From: Cladosporium sp. IMV 00045
Lineage: Eukaryota > Ascomycota > Dothideomycetes > Cladosporiales > Cladosporiaceae
Length of the DNA stretch: 50,148 nt
Assembly (NCBI GenBank): GCA_001931905.2
Contig: MSJI02000362.1
Location: 1-50,148, forward strand
Direction of reading: 5' to 3'
Under the pieces are notes generated by a model, which did not search any database, was not told the origin of the DNA, and saw only the letters and a list, made by a program, of their open reading frames with translations. Shown here one piece after another: positions 9,770 to 20,259 of the stretch. Numbering within the stretch: position 1 is the first letter of the stretch; each line of letters starts with the position of its first letter. Position numbers and translations under genes: made by a program.

Positions 9770-12142
9770 TCACCCGTCCCACCCCCAACTCGTCTTCAAA
9801 TTCTCCTGCACCGTCACCGTCATCCAAGCGTGCTTTCGATCGCACGTCTCGAGGATCTCCAACACGGCTTCCTGCTCCCGCCGCTGTGTGAACTTGTCGC
9901 CTGCGACGACGATGGCCATGGCTGCGTAGCTGTGCAAAGGTTCGAAGTCAGACTCCAGTCGCGAATGCCAATCTAATTTGACAAGCAGGAAAGGGTTGCA
10001 AGACTTACTTGAAATTCGGCGGCGAGTGGGGATTACTCATGCAAATCCCGCACAAGATACGGATGTACTCCATGACTTCAGCATCTGCCGCTCGCAGAGC
10101 AGCGGTGCGTAAGGGCCCAAGACGTGGAATCTTGGGGTTGTGCGCTACGAGCAAGATTCGAGCGAGGTAATAGTGCTGCATGCCGGTGACGACGTCGTCG
10201 GCGACGTATTGCAGCTCTGGGAATACGTTGTCCTCGCTCGATTGACGCTCGTAGACGGGCAGGAATGAGGCCGGTTTGCTGTTGTACCATTGCGTGGTGC
10301 AGTCGGCGAGGAATGTGTAGGTCGATTGCGGGTGGTCGTGGTCGCCGAAGCAATACCGGATAATGTCTGCTGCCAGCACGACCATGCGGCAAGCCCAGAT
10401 ATCATCGCTGGCTGCTTCGAACGAGCGGTCGATGTTGCAGTGTTCTAGAGCTGGGATGATGCTGCGTTGGTTGACGAATGCGACGTAGATTTCCTGCCGT
10501 AGCCCGACCCAGAAGGCAGCTTGGCGGAGACCGCCTGTGATGGTTGCCCGTTCCTGGGCTGTGATGAAGGCGTGCGCGCCGAAGAGGTGGCTTTCTTGCT
10601 CGGCTGGTTGTTGACCTGAAAGTGGTACTTCGATCTCTTCTACGTGTCTAAGAATGATAGTCGAAGCCAGAAGGTTCTCGTCTTGCAGAGCGGAGCTGTC
10701 GTCGAGCATCGGTATGAGGTGTTGTAGACACGCCTGTATATACTTGTTGGAGATAAGATGGTCGTACTCGCCGATCCGACTTAAATGTCGTGCAGATAGT
10801 GCAAAGATGGCGTTCAGGAGAGGTGGGCAGATCGAGGCACGCTGAGGTACCACCCGACGGAAGTGCTGAAGAGGGTCTGTAAGATCAAAACTCCTGGCCA
10901 GATGTTCCACGAAATGACGCAAGAGCCTGGCTTCTTCTCTGTCTTTCAGCGGCCATATTGGAGTTTCTAGATAGATGCGGGAGAATGAGTCTGACACGGA
11001 GGCAAAGTTCACTCCTGTATTGTGTGTCAAGGAAGACTGCATTCCAGCGAATGACGGATCCGAAGCAGCATTTTGCGGTCCAATGTCGAGATTAGAGTCG
11101 ATGCCAGCAGGAGTCCATCCGGAGTGTGATGAGCTGTCCCAGAAATGTGCCGGCCTAGACACGCCTGTTAGCACTTACATGTTGAAATGGGGTCAAAAGG
11201 TCTGGCTTACGAGTGAGCAATGTTATTAGGACTCCCACTCGATACAGAGTCTTGGAACGATTCTCCATAAGAGACATATCCAGACGTAGTGAGCCGACGT
11301 CTCTTTTCGGGAGCTGCGTTCTCATGGAATCTACTTTCATCAACACCAAAGATGTTAAGAGGAGACTCAGCAGGTGCAGAGCCTGCAGGTGTAGTCGCCA
11401 CCACTGGGAGTTGATTCGGTGGAGATTGATGTTGTGAGGCATCCTGTGTTTGATGGTCAGGTACAGGTCCAGACTTGACCTGAGGTTGAGGCCCAGTATG
11501 TTTTGGGGCTTTCTCGGGGCCATAAGCGATAACATCGATGAAGTCACGATCGTAGAGACTGTTCAGCTCAGGTGTCTCATCCAAGAAAGTGAGGTTCCTG
11601 TCCGTCCGAACCCATGGTTGGCTGTCGCTGAAATCATATTCCGTTTTGGCGAGACCGGAGCCTTTCAGATTGGCCACGCTGTTGAGGGTCAGTAATGGTA
11701 AGACTGATGATTTGACAGCATCCACAAACTTGTCGACTCACCTGGGATTACTGCCATGCTTGAAGCGGATATTGTAGCCTCGCACACACTCAATGCCAGC
11801 CTTATGGCACCTCGTACACCCTGGCTTGCGATCATCGCCTAAAATGAAAGAACGATTAGCATAAGGTAGTCTACTCGGTCTGGGAAGATCGTTTCGGCTT
11901 ACATTTCAGATGCCTAAGTCTACAATTCTGGCTACAAAACGGTCAGCCAAGCCCACGCAAGAACAGGCATCCAGCCGAACAAATGACAGATAGACCCGTC
12001 CGGAGCGGATCAACAGTCCTTACCAGCCAGTCCTCGTCCTCGGGACAGAAGCGGCTCCGACAGAGGCAGATTTGGACTCCGAAGCAACACCAGCACCATC
12101 ACCAGCGGAAGAAGAAACAGTAGAACCTGAAGCAGCAGCCAT
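9770..12142 (-). CDS. Zn2Cys6 transcription factor with fungal-specific TF domain
   Basis: DNA-binding regulator of about 672 residues. Six exons: 12142-12024, 11931-11903, 11838-11742, 11678-11211, 11154-10009 and 9929-9770, all with fitting phases. After an Ala/Ser-rich lead of about 38 residues comes the binuclear zinc cluster: CQNCRLRHLKC, DDRKPG, CTRC, HKAGIEC, with spacing C-2-C-6-C-6-C-2-C-6-C. The cluster is interrupted by two introns, a common arrangement. A middle linker is rich in Pro/Gln/Ser. The second half is the fungal TF domain (PIWPLKDREEARLLRHFVEHLARSFDL, then PLLNAIFALSARHLSRIG, then WVGLRQEIYVAF) with a final YAAMAIVVAGDKFTQRREQEAVLEIL. It lies next to the polyol dehydrogenase/SDR pair and could regulate the sugar-acid genes that follow; that is inference from position. 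Confidence 0.88.
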
Positions 12143-12910
12143 TCCGTCTCAGCAAAGCAGGCAATGCCGAGTAGAGCGAGAAGCTAGCGGCCAGCGCAAG
12201 GGCATATCTACAAGGAAGGTAAGGCAAGTAGGTGAGGTAGGTAGGTGGTCATCGGAAGCGGATGCCTCTGCACGTCGGTCTTTGGCAACCTTCTACCGCG
12301 GGCTATGCGCCGCCTGACGAAAGGGCACCAAGATAACCGGCTACTCGAGGGCCATTACGCGCAGTACGCATGTGCGGTACTTTAGACATGGGATAGTTCG
12401 GATGGCGTCCTTGGACTTTCTTCGCCCCGCCCATGAGTCTAGCAAGAAGTCTGGGAGGGGCGCAGGTGGCGAGTGTGGGTTTTAGGGTTTGGGGACGTAT
12501 GGGGCTGCATGTCGTTGATCGTGTGCCCTATTCTCTTGTCGTCCGGTTGGCACGGGCCATCTTCTATCGATGCGGTTGAATATGGGACTATTGATAATGC
12601 AGGGGATTGTGATTACTGATAGGTGGGTGTAATGGTTCGTCAGCTTCGATAATGTTGGATGACACCTGACTAGCGACAGCATCACAATGCGTGCTTCGGG
12701 TCACTTGCATTGAAGGAGAACACTTGATACACACTTGGAAAGTATCTATATAGCTTGTTATCAATAGATGTCCTTGCAGTGATATATGAAGTAATTCAAA
12801 ATAGTTTGAAACATTCTCATCGGTATCAATAGATCAAAACCACGCGTTTATCTACAAACCCTATGTCATCAAGGTATATTCATTCATCTACACATAAAAG
12901 CCCATCAAAT
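12143..12910. other. Intergenic stretch upstream of the regulator
   Basis: 768 bp containing the presumed promoter of the Zn2Cys6 gene and the 3' flank of the dehydrogenase gene. A short tandem AGGTAGGT-like tract occurs near 12225-12245. No coding region is supported. Confidence 0.4.
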
Positions 12911-14183
12911 CTACAACTTCGGCGAGCTCGCCTCCCCCAAGCTATCAATCACAACCTTCAACACCAGCTTTCCGTCAACATCCTTAGTCTTACCCGCCAT
13001 CTCAAAAGCCTTAACAGCCTCGTCCAGGCCATTGAAGCGATGCGTGACCAGCTTGCTGAAATCAGGCCCGTCCGCTGATTTCTGGCTCGCTTGCACAATC
13101 TCAATGCTTTCGGCGTAGGTGTTCGCGTAGCGGAAGACGCCGACGATGTCGACTTCTCGCAGGGCGGCGGCGCCGAGGGGGATGGTTTGGATTGGGTGGC
13201 CCATGCCGACGAGCATGAGGCGGCCGCCTGGCTTGGTTGACTGTGATGCTCGTTAGTCTTCCTCTCGTTCGATCATGAGGTCCAGTAGTGTTCACTCACG
13301 AAAATGCCTGCTTGCACACAGGACGGCACACCAGTGCACTCAAAGACAACGTCCACCTCTCCAACACTCTCCACCTGTCCGACCGCAGCGGCAGTCTCTT
13401 TGGCAATGGCAAGGTTCTCATCAATGTCCTTTCCTCTCTTCATGGGCACAAGGTAGCTCGCATGCGCAAATCCATTCTGCACCGCGAAATCCAAACGTCC
13501 CTGATCAATGTCCGCAATGATAACCTTACCCGCCCCCTTTATCTTCGCCACAGCAGCACACAGCAACCCCACGGCACCAGCACCGAAGACCAACACCGTC
13601 GCCTGCTCAGGCATCAAGCTACGTCTGAAAGCATGCAAAGCCACACCGAGTGGCTCCAACAGCGCGCCGACATCCAAGCCCACTGCCTCCGGCAACTTGT
13701 AACACCATTTCGCCGGGTGGTTGATCCTCTCCTGCAGCGTGCCCTGGAAGTGAGGGAAGCTCTTGCCGCTGCTGCGGAACTTCAGCTCTTTGCAGATGTT
13801 GTACCGCCCTTCGGAGCAGCGTGCACAGGTGCCGCACGGCAGGCCGACTTCCAGGGCGACTTTGTCGCCGGGTCTCAGGTTTGAGACGCTGGAGCCGACT
13901 GAGGATACGATTCCGGCCGATTCGTGGCCGAGAGAGAGGGGCTCGCGCACGAGGATGTCGCCGTTGCGATGGTGCGTGTAGTAGTGCAGGTCGCTGCCGC
14001 AGAGGCCGGTGGAGCCTATGCGGACTTGGACTTCGTCGGCTTCGGGTGGTGGGAGGGAGCGGGATTCCTGGTGGTGGGTTGAGGGTTAGCATCACATTTT
14101 TGAGGAAGGAAACGCTGGAGTTTCCTTACTGTGCGTAGGTCTTTGGCTCCGTGGAGCACGGAGGCCTGTACTTGTGAAGACAT
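12911..14183 (-). CDS. Zinc-dependent polyol-type dehydrogenase (MDR; sorbitol/xylitol/L-idonate DH-like)
   Basis: NAD(P)-dependent oxidation of a polyol or sugar acid. Three exons: 14183-14130, 14067-13300 and 13240-12911; 383 residues. The catalytic zinc site is visible as GLCGSDLHYY and GHESAG. The structural zinc loop has four Cys (LPCGTCARCSEGRYNIC). The Rossmann motif is GAGAVG, followed by an acidic residue in VIIADID, which favours NAD over NADP. The combination of full structural-zinc loop and LLEPLGVALHAFR is typical of the sorbitol/xylitol/L-arabinitol dehydrogenase branch. It is divergent from an SDR of the 2-deoxy-gluconate dehydrogenase type, with 556 bp between starts. In Aspergillus niger glucuronate catabolism, an MDR acting on L-idonate and an SDR acting on 5-keto-gluconate work in sequence, so that role is a candidate here. 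The substrate cannot be read from sequence. Confidence 0.85.
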
Positions 14184-14739
14184 GGTGGGGGTATGAATAA
14201 TTGTTTCTGGCGAGTCTTCTGTGTTCGAGGTCTTGCGAGTTGAGAGGCTGAATTGGTATACGACGATAGCTCGAAAATAAATGAGTCTGGTTTACCTTAG
14301 GACAGGAGAAATGATTTAAGAGGAATCGAATAGACAAGAAAAGAACAATGACAGTCGTGATCAAGAAAACCAAGCCGAATCGTCTATCCGGTGGAGGAGT
14401 CGGCGATTGTCGGGTCGCATATAGCCTTCGTTATCCGCAAGTATGTCTGCAGATGAAGTAGAGATTTGATTAGCATCTGGGGGTCTTACAAGACAAACTA
14501 CCGGAAAAATGTCCACAGCCATCGGCGTTTGAATGGAGAACATTCATCATACCCCTCCAACATCTTGTCCACGCAGCCATCTCGCTGGCTTTTTCTAGAT
14601 CAACATCTCTCACACTCTTGTTCTGCAAAGCTATCGTTTCAGTCGCAAGTGCGTCTACTCGTATCTACCCTCGTTGAATTGCATGGCCAGCAAGCGAGCA
14701 GAACAACTCAACCAGCACCTGAAACCACCAACCAGCACC
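14184..14739. promoter_or_regulatory. Bidirectional upstream region of the MDR and SDR genes
   Basis: 556-bp region between two divergent oxidoreductase genes. Around 14388-14404 two CGG triplets lie in direct orientation nine bases apart, a spacing that Zn2Cys6 dimers can use. This is suggestive only. The shared region would allow joint control by the neighbouring Zn2Cys6 regulator. Confidence 0.4.
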
Positions 14740-15586
14740 ATGTCTTCGTCCATCCAGCAACTTTTCAGCCTAGAGGGCAAGACTGCTCTCGTAACAGGCG
14801 GCACCAGAGGAATCGGTCAAGCAATGGCCATAGCAATGGCAGAGTCCGGCGCAGACCTCTTACTCGTCCAGGTAAGAAGCATCTAAAAATCGCAGATCGC
14901 AAACGGAAAGACTAACAACCCTCACACAGCGCGACGAATCCAACCAAGAAACCAAACTCGCCATCGAAACCCTCGGCCGCAAAGCCACAATCTACACCGC
15001 CGACCTGGCCTCCTCCTCCTCCATCAACGCTCTCGTGCCTCGCATCCTCCAAGACGGCCACAGCATCCACGTCCTGCTCAACTGCGGCGGCATCCAGCGA
15101 AGACACCCCTCGCACCAATTCCCGGACGCGGACTGGAACGAAGTCCTGCAGGTCAACCTTAGTACCGTCTTCACGCTGTGCCGCGAAGTTGGCGCACACA
15201 TGCTCTCCCGCGAGCCGGACGCTCATGGCCGTCGTGGCTCAATTATCAATGTTGCTTCACTGCTCAGTTTCCAAGGCGGTATCACGGTCCCCGCGTACGC
15301 TGCCAGCAAGGGAGGCGTGGCTCAGTTGACCAAGGCGCTGAGCAACGAGTGGGCATCTAAGGGCATTTGCGTCAATGCCATTGCTCCTGGCTACATTGCG
15401 ACGGAGATGAACACGGCGCTCATCAATGATGAGAAGAGGGCGGAGAGCATTCTTGCGAGAATCCCGGCGGGTAGATGGGGTAGCCCGGATGACTTCAAGG
15501 GAAGTGTTGTTTACCTTGCAAGTCGGGCGAGTGGGTATGTCAGTGGTGAGGTGCTTACTGTCGATGGCGGGTGGATGGGCAGGTAA
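14740..15586 (+). CDS. SDR oxidoreductase, 2-deoxy-D-gluconate 3-dehydrogenase / keto-gluconate reductase-like
   Basis: Classical short-chain dehydrogenase acting on a keto-acid or keto-sugar with NAD(P). Two exons: 14740-14871 and 14930-15586; 262 residues. The N-terminus [19 protein letters not shown] carries the TGxxxGIG cofactor motif. The active site shows the Ser in INVASLLSF and YAASK (YxxxK), with NCGGIQRR in place of the usual NNAG and [13 protein letters not shown] after it. The ending [25 protein letters not shown] is typical of KduD-like SDRs. Upstream in-frame ATGs exist at 14674 and 14683, but alignment to the family favours [14 protein letters not shown]. Its divergent partner is the polyol-type MDR. 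A 5-keto-gluconate reductase or deoxy-gluconate dehydrogenase role is inferred from family and context. Confidence 0.87.
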
Positions 15587-16533
15587 GTGTGAAGAGCTGG
15601 ATTGTTAGAGTTGGGGATAGATGAGATAGATTTTGCGATTGCTATGAGAATATGACTTCCTGTCGAACTATGTATCTTGAATTCATGCCATTCTTGCCTT
15701 TCCGTGCCATACACTTGCTCGTCCAAATAAACCATTTTCAAGTAGACACGACATGTTGTACATCTTCCTTCCGCACATAAGATCCAGCCAACACCATCAC
15801 CCACTGCTGGACCCGCAGAAGGTGTTGACGACTATGATTACTCAACTCACAGTAACAAAAACACAAGATCATCATTTCACTCGCCGATCGGGGTTTGCCT
15901 GTGAACACAAAAATAATTCAGCCACGGCACGTTCTCGGATACTTCCATGCGAGACACGGGATGAAGTCAAAAATGACACCAAAAAGTGCCTGAGAGATCC
16001 ACACAACGGGCAAGAGCTGGCGAGAATTACCAGATGCAGCGAGGATGATGCCTTAACCCTCGACCCCAACTCTCCCCACACTGCCCATCTCCATGCGGGC
16101 GGACATGATGCAGCCTCTTGACTGGTTGATCATCCACTTCATTTCCCAATTGGATCAGTCTGTGGGGAGCGTAGAGAATGCGAGATCCATCCGTCTGCCT
16201 TACGCTGTTCAACAAAACACCAACCTCGACACGGGCTCATCTCGTCGGGTACGAGGCAAGCAAAGGCAATAGAAAAAGGCAGGTTCGCTCTCACATCCAC
16301 CTCACCTCACTCCTCATCATCATCTCCTGTCAACTCTCCATCCATTGATCCATCCCGGCGAAACATCTTCCCGCAGACAGACAGACACCGCTTCTTCTTT
16401 CAGGCTGTTGTCTCTCATCAACCACCTCTTCTTCCCTCCGTCTCCCATATATCCTCCCTGTCCTCCATCTCTTCCCTCTTCCTCCTTCTCTCCAACACCG
16501 CCACCTCTCCCACAATCCTCTCCAATTCCAATC
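15587..16533. promoter_or_regulatory. Intergenic region with a long pyrimidine-rich leader before the Gfo/Idh gene
   Basis: 947 bp. From about 16386 to 16530 the plus strand is almost continuous C/T (runs such as CTTCTTCTTTC and CCTCTTCCTCCTTC), ending next to the ATG at 16534. Such CT tracts are common in the core promoters of strongly expressed ascomycete genes. An open frame runs through the tract from 16345 but reads as low-complexity Ser/Pro leader, so I treat it as 5' UTR. The upstream 700 bp shows nothing I recognise. Confidence 0.5.
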
Positions 16534-17598
16534 ATGGTCCGCAAGCTCCAAGTCGCCGTCTCCGGCCTCGGCCGCATGGGCGCCCGCCACGCCAGACATT
16601 TCCTCGAGAAGACGCCACGCGCCGAGCTGGTCGCCGCTTGCGACCCGGACCCCAAAGCTCGCGCCTGGGCCGAGGCCAACCTGGCCCCCTACGGCACCAA
16701 GATCTACTCCGACTTCGACGAGATGCTCAAGCACCCGGGCCTCGAGGCCGTCTGCGTCGCCGGCATCACCACCGAGCACGCCCCGCAGGCCATCCGCGCC
16801 ATTGAGGCAGACAAGCACGTCCTCTGCGAGAAGCCGCTGAGCACCGACATCGCCACCTGCGAGGCCGTCGTCGAAGCAGCCAACAAGAAGCCTCACCTCA
16901 AGGTCCTCTGCGGCTTCTCTCGCCGCTTCGACGCCAGCTACCGCGCCGCTTTCGAGCGCTCTGACAACGGCGGCATCGGCCGTCCCACCGTCCTCCGCTC
17001 CCAGACGTGCGACAAGTTCCGCGACGACGACTACTTCGTGCACTACGCCGCGCACTCCGGCGGCGTTTTCGTTGACGCCACTATTCACGATATCGATCTT
17101 GCCCTCTGGTTTTTCGGCGCCGACAGCATCGTCAAGAGCGTCAGCGCTGTCGGCGTCAACGCCCGCTACCCCGGTCTGGCGCAGCACCAGGATGTTGACA
17201 ATGGTGTTGGTATCGTCGAGTTCTGGGGCGGCAAGATCGCTTACTTCTACGCCTCGCGTATGATGGCCGCCGGTCAGCATGACGTGACCGAAGTCATTGG
17301 CACCCACGGCAAGTTGACCATCAACCAGAACGCCGCCAACGATCTCGTCGAGCACCACGAGCCGAATGGCATTCGTCGTGAGATCGCGCAGACTTACTAC
17401 GACCGCTTCGGCCCGGCTTTCGTCACGGAGAGCAATGAGTTCACCGAATGTGTTCTTGATGACAAGAAGCTGCCCTTCAAGCTCGGCGGAGCCGTGGCTG
17501 CCGTCAAGATTGGCGCGGCGTTGCAGGAGGCCTTGAGGACGGGCACGAAGTTGGAGTTCAACGAGATCGGTGAGAGAGTTGAGAAGTCTAGGTTGTAG
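16534..17598 (+). CDS. Gfo/Idh/MocA dehydrogenase, inositol 2-dehydrogenase-like
   Basis: NAD(P)-dependent oxidoreductase of the Gfo/Idh/MocA family, probably oxidising myo-inositol or a related sugar at a ring hydroxyl. Single exon, 354 residues. The N-terminal Rossmann motif is VSGLGRMGARHARHF. VLCEKPLSTDI contains the family EKP signature with the catalytic Lys. GGVFVDATIHDIDLALWFFG holds the D-x3-H-D motif placed as in IolG-type inositol dehydrogenases. The start is the ATG after the pyrimidine tract; the frame is open further upstream, but that part is low-complexity. The body has strong third-position G/C use, suggesting high expression. It lies in the same block as myo-inositol oxygenase, which supports inositol or an inositol-like compound as substrate. 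Glucose-fructose or dihydrodiol dehydrogenase activity is an alternative. Confidence 0.88.
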   Translation: MVRKLQVAVSGLGRMGARHARHFLEKTPRAELVAACDPDPKARAWAEANLAPYGTKIYSDFDEMLKHPGLEAVCVAGITTEHAPQAIRAIEADKHVLCEKPLSTDIATCEAVVEAANKKPHLKVLCGFSRRFDASYRAAFERSDNGGIGRPTVLRSQTCDKFRDDDYFVHYAAHSGGVFVDATIHDIDLALWFFGADSIVKSVSAVGVNARYPGLAQHQDVDNGVGIVEFWGGKIAYFYASRMMAAGQHDVTEVIGTHGKLTINQNAANDLVEHHEPNGIRREIAQTYYDRFGPAFVTESNEFTECVLDDKKLPFKLGGAVAAVKIGAALQEALRTGTKLEFNEIGERVEKSRL

Positions 17599-17913
17599 AC
17601 TCGCCTACCTGATTGGAAACTCGGATTTCGAGGTGACGGGTCATACCGGAAGCATTTACTTACTCACATTGATTTGGATTTCATGATCATTTTTTGTTCA
17701 CTTTAGCGACGGAGCATCCGAAAAACTGGGGTTAAAGGCCTATTAGCGAGCGTATTCACGATAGACATCTTGATTTGAAAGTAAAAGCAAACGACTATTC
17801 GTTTTATTGCCTGCTATACTACACTAAAATTCATCCAATTTCCCAAACCAAACATCCTTGAAAGACCTCATCAATGCAAAGACTCCACCACTACCTCCCC
17901 TCACTACACGTAC

Positions 17914-19599
17914 CTACGCCCCCTCAATCCTCTCGCCCCGACAAACCGTCCCAGCCGCCACACTCCCCATCCTAACCCACCCACCCTGATCGCAAACCAT
18001 AAACCCACTCCCCCCATCCACGCACTTAATCTCCCCATCCCTCGCACAATCCCCATCCGGCCTCGCGCGCACATACCGATCGTCCCGATGGAAGCCCTGC
18101 GGCGCTTCGTTCTGCTGCGCATACTGCGCTTTCGCACCGGAATACGGCACCAGGAAGGGAAGGCATTCCATGCCCTCCGCCACACGCCGGGGGGAAGTGT
18201 ACACCCATGCTGTGGCGGGGCGGGATGGGTCGACGACACCGTTGTAGTCGCAGGTGTACCATTCGGTGGGGGAGGTGCAGATGAATGTGCCAGGGACGCA
18301 GGGGAGGTTGGTTTGGATTTGCGAGGGGTCGGCGTAGGGGGGTCGGTTGGAGGGGGGTGCAGGTGGGGAGGGCGTTGGTGGTGGGGCTATGGAGGTGCTT
18401 GTTGAGGTTCGAGTTATGGTTGGTCGTGGGGAGGTTGTTTTTGTGGTTGTTGTTGTTGTGCGGAAGCCGGAGAGACCTGTCAGTCCTTGCGCGATGCACG
18501 CCCACGTGCAGGTCCCGATGGAGCGGCAGTCGTAGCCTGGTGCGCAGGGGCAGGCGGCTGATGTGCCCGTGCAGGCTGAGGGTGGGGCGGAGGTCGTGTA
18601 GACCGGTGGTGGCGAGGTTGGCGTTTCGGGCGGGTAGATAGTTAGGGTGATCGTTTCCGGGCAGTCGATGTAGATTGTTGTTGTTGAGCGGGTGGATTCT
18701 GGCTCTGCGTACCGTCCCATGCCTGGGATGTTGGAGGCGGTTGCAGGGGGTTCATCTGATGGAAGTGGATTCTGGTTGAAGTCTGGGAGTGGGATTAGAT
18801 TCGATGGAGCGAAAGGAGCAGGATCTACTGCAGGCGCAGGGTTGTAGCTTGTGTATGGATCCGTTGAGGATGAGTCCGAATTGTTCGAAGGCGAAGAGAG
18901 TCCATCGCAATCCCCAGGGGACGGCGGACTGGATATATCCATGCCGTCGCCATACTCGACATCCGGACCTGGGTTGGGGTAGACAGGATTCTCGCCTTCA
19001 ATCGTAACACAATTGTTGATACTTTGCAGATCCGCCTTCCAGATTCCCGGCAGTTCGTCGAACGAAGATTGTTTCTTGTGATGCCCAGCATGGCCAGAAA
19101 CAACCTGCACTACCGCACAGTCCATATAAAACTCTCGGTTTCCAACTTTGTTCTGCCAAGTCCAGGCGAAAAGCGCCTCGCCGTCTGGAGCATATGAGGG
19201 AATGGTAAAGTCGTAAGATAGCTTGTCGGGACAACCACCGACGATACTCTTGATGACTCGGAAGGTTTCTCCATGGTCGTAGGAAAGTGCGAGCTGACAT
19301 GATCCACCTCCGTGGATGGCACTGCCGGTGAGTGTCATGTTATATGTATCGCCGGCATTGTATGTCGCAGCCGGAGCTTGATTGGGGTCATGTTGATAGC
19401 CTTTGCATGGGTAATTCGACCCGCTCCCGGCGAGTGGCGATGAGATGCTGTAATCGATGAGATTCTGTGGCGTTGAAGGGTTGAACTTTGAGCGTAGTGG
19501 GTATGGCCATGTCATTTGGATGTGAGCAGAAGCGGATGGTAAGGCGATGAAAAGTGTGTAAAGCGTCGAGGCGCCGGGGAGTAATGTTCTTGTGATCAT
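17914..19599 (-). CDS. Secreted AA11-like lytic polysaccharide monooxygenase with Cys-rich C-terminal module
   Basis: Secreted copper enzyme of 561 residues, single exon. A signal peptide (TLYTLFIALPSASA) ends just before His, so mature residue 1 would be His (HIQMTWPYPL), the first ligand of the copper histidine brace. The second ligand is the His in TGSAIHGGGSC, and an axial Tyr is in NREFYMDC. These, with SNYPCKGYQ and VIKSIVGGCP, match AA11 proteins that oxidise chitin. A long Ser/Thr/Pro linker follows, with a Cys-rich patch (CPCAPGYDC). The C-terminus has CVPGTFICTSP, EGMECLPF and WVRMGSVAAGTVC, resembling the X278-type Cys-rich module found on AA11 enzymes. Its start is 660 bp from that of the divergent Mhf1 gene, and its 3' end converges on the Gfo/Idh gene. 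Family is firm; chitin as substrate is inferred from it. Confidence 0.85.
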   Translation of the reverse strand: MITRTLLPGASTLYTLFIALPSASAHIQMTWPYPLRSKFNPSTPQNLIDYSISSPLAGSGSNYPCKGYQHDPNQAPAATYNAGDTYNMTLTGSAIHGGGSCQLALSYDHGETFRVIKSIVGGCPDKLSYDFTIPSYAPDGEALFAWTWQNKVGNREFYMDCAVVQVVSGHAGHHKKQSSFDELPGIWKADLQSINNCVTIEGENPVYPNPGPDVEYGDGMDISSPPSPGDCDGLSSPSNNSDSSSTDPYTSYNPAPAVDPAPFAPSNLIPLPDFNQNPLPSDEPPATASNIPGMGRYAEPESTRSTTTIYIDCPETITLTIYPPETPTSPPPVYTTSAPPSACTGTSAACPCAPGYDCRSIGTCTWACIAQGLTGLSGFRTTTTTTKTTSPRPTITRTSTSTSIAPPPTPSPPAPPSNRPPYADPSQIQTNLPCVPGTFICTSPTEWYTCDYNGVVDPSRPATAWVYTSPRRVAEGMECLPFLVPYSGAKAQYAQQNEAPQGFHRDDRYVRARPDGDCARDGEIKCVDGGSGFMVCDQGGWVRMGSVAAGTVCRGERIEGA

Positions 19600-20259
19600 T
19601 TTGGGCTGTATGTGAGACTAAAGCGAGAGTCGGGAGGGAAGGAAATGATGCAGCGGCGAGTGGAAGACGATATAACAAAAGAAAGAACTCAGCGTAGCTT
19701 GTTAGCCACTACCTCCCACCGGAATATGCAAGATGCAAGTATGAAAGGCTGGATCTATGAAGAGTCCATGCGGATGTGACAGGCGTGTGACAAGCTGGCG
19801 AGAGAATTTGGAGTGGCGAGCATTCTTCGCGATGGAGCGCGTCAAGGCCACATTCCAGCACCTGCACGCTCTTTGAAAGGCTTACCAACGGCCAGACGGG
19901 GCATATTGGCAGTGAGTACATGTAAATGCTGAATGCCAATTCTCCGTTATGAGATGGGAAGAGTCCGTGATTTAGCAGCAATATTCCGACGAAGTGGCTG
20001 CGTCCACAGTGACATTGGCCGCATGTTAATCAATATGCTGGAGAGAATACCTGCTGTGCGTAGGAATCCCGGCATTGCATTATTAGTTGATGAAGAGAAA
20101 GCAGTGGTGTAAGGAAAGGGTGAAGTCAAAGCCAGGAGCTGTTGATGAAGTCAACGTGAACTTCCAACGGCAAAGCCACGCCACGCCACCGTCACCAAAA
20201 CGCGTCCTCGCAAAAACCATCAACATTAAATCATAACATCACAGACCGAAACATACGCA
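19600..20259. promoter_or_regulatory. Bidirectional upstream region between LPMO and Mhf1 genes
   Basis: 660 bp between divergent starts. I saw no clear TATA box. The stretch nearest the plus gene (20160-20255) has a repeated GCCACGCCACGCCACC motif. Promoter assignment is by position only. Confidence 0.35.

Noticed and set aside
12476..12495. Telomere-like GGGTTTTAGGGTTTGG
   Set aside because: Only about two irregular copies inside an ordinary gene region; no array.
16345..16533. Upstream extension of the Gfo/Idh protein from an earlier ATG
   Set aside because: The extra 63 residues are encoded by a pyrimidine tract and read as low-complexity Ser/Pro. The family start aligns at MVRKLQVAVSGLG.
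16330..17358. A 342-residue minus-strand frame over the Gfo/Idh gene
   Set aside because: Same effect of GC3 bias; no recognisable motif, while the sense frame carries all family motifs.
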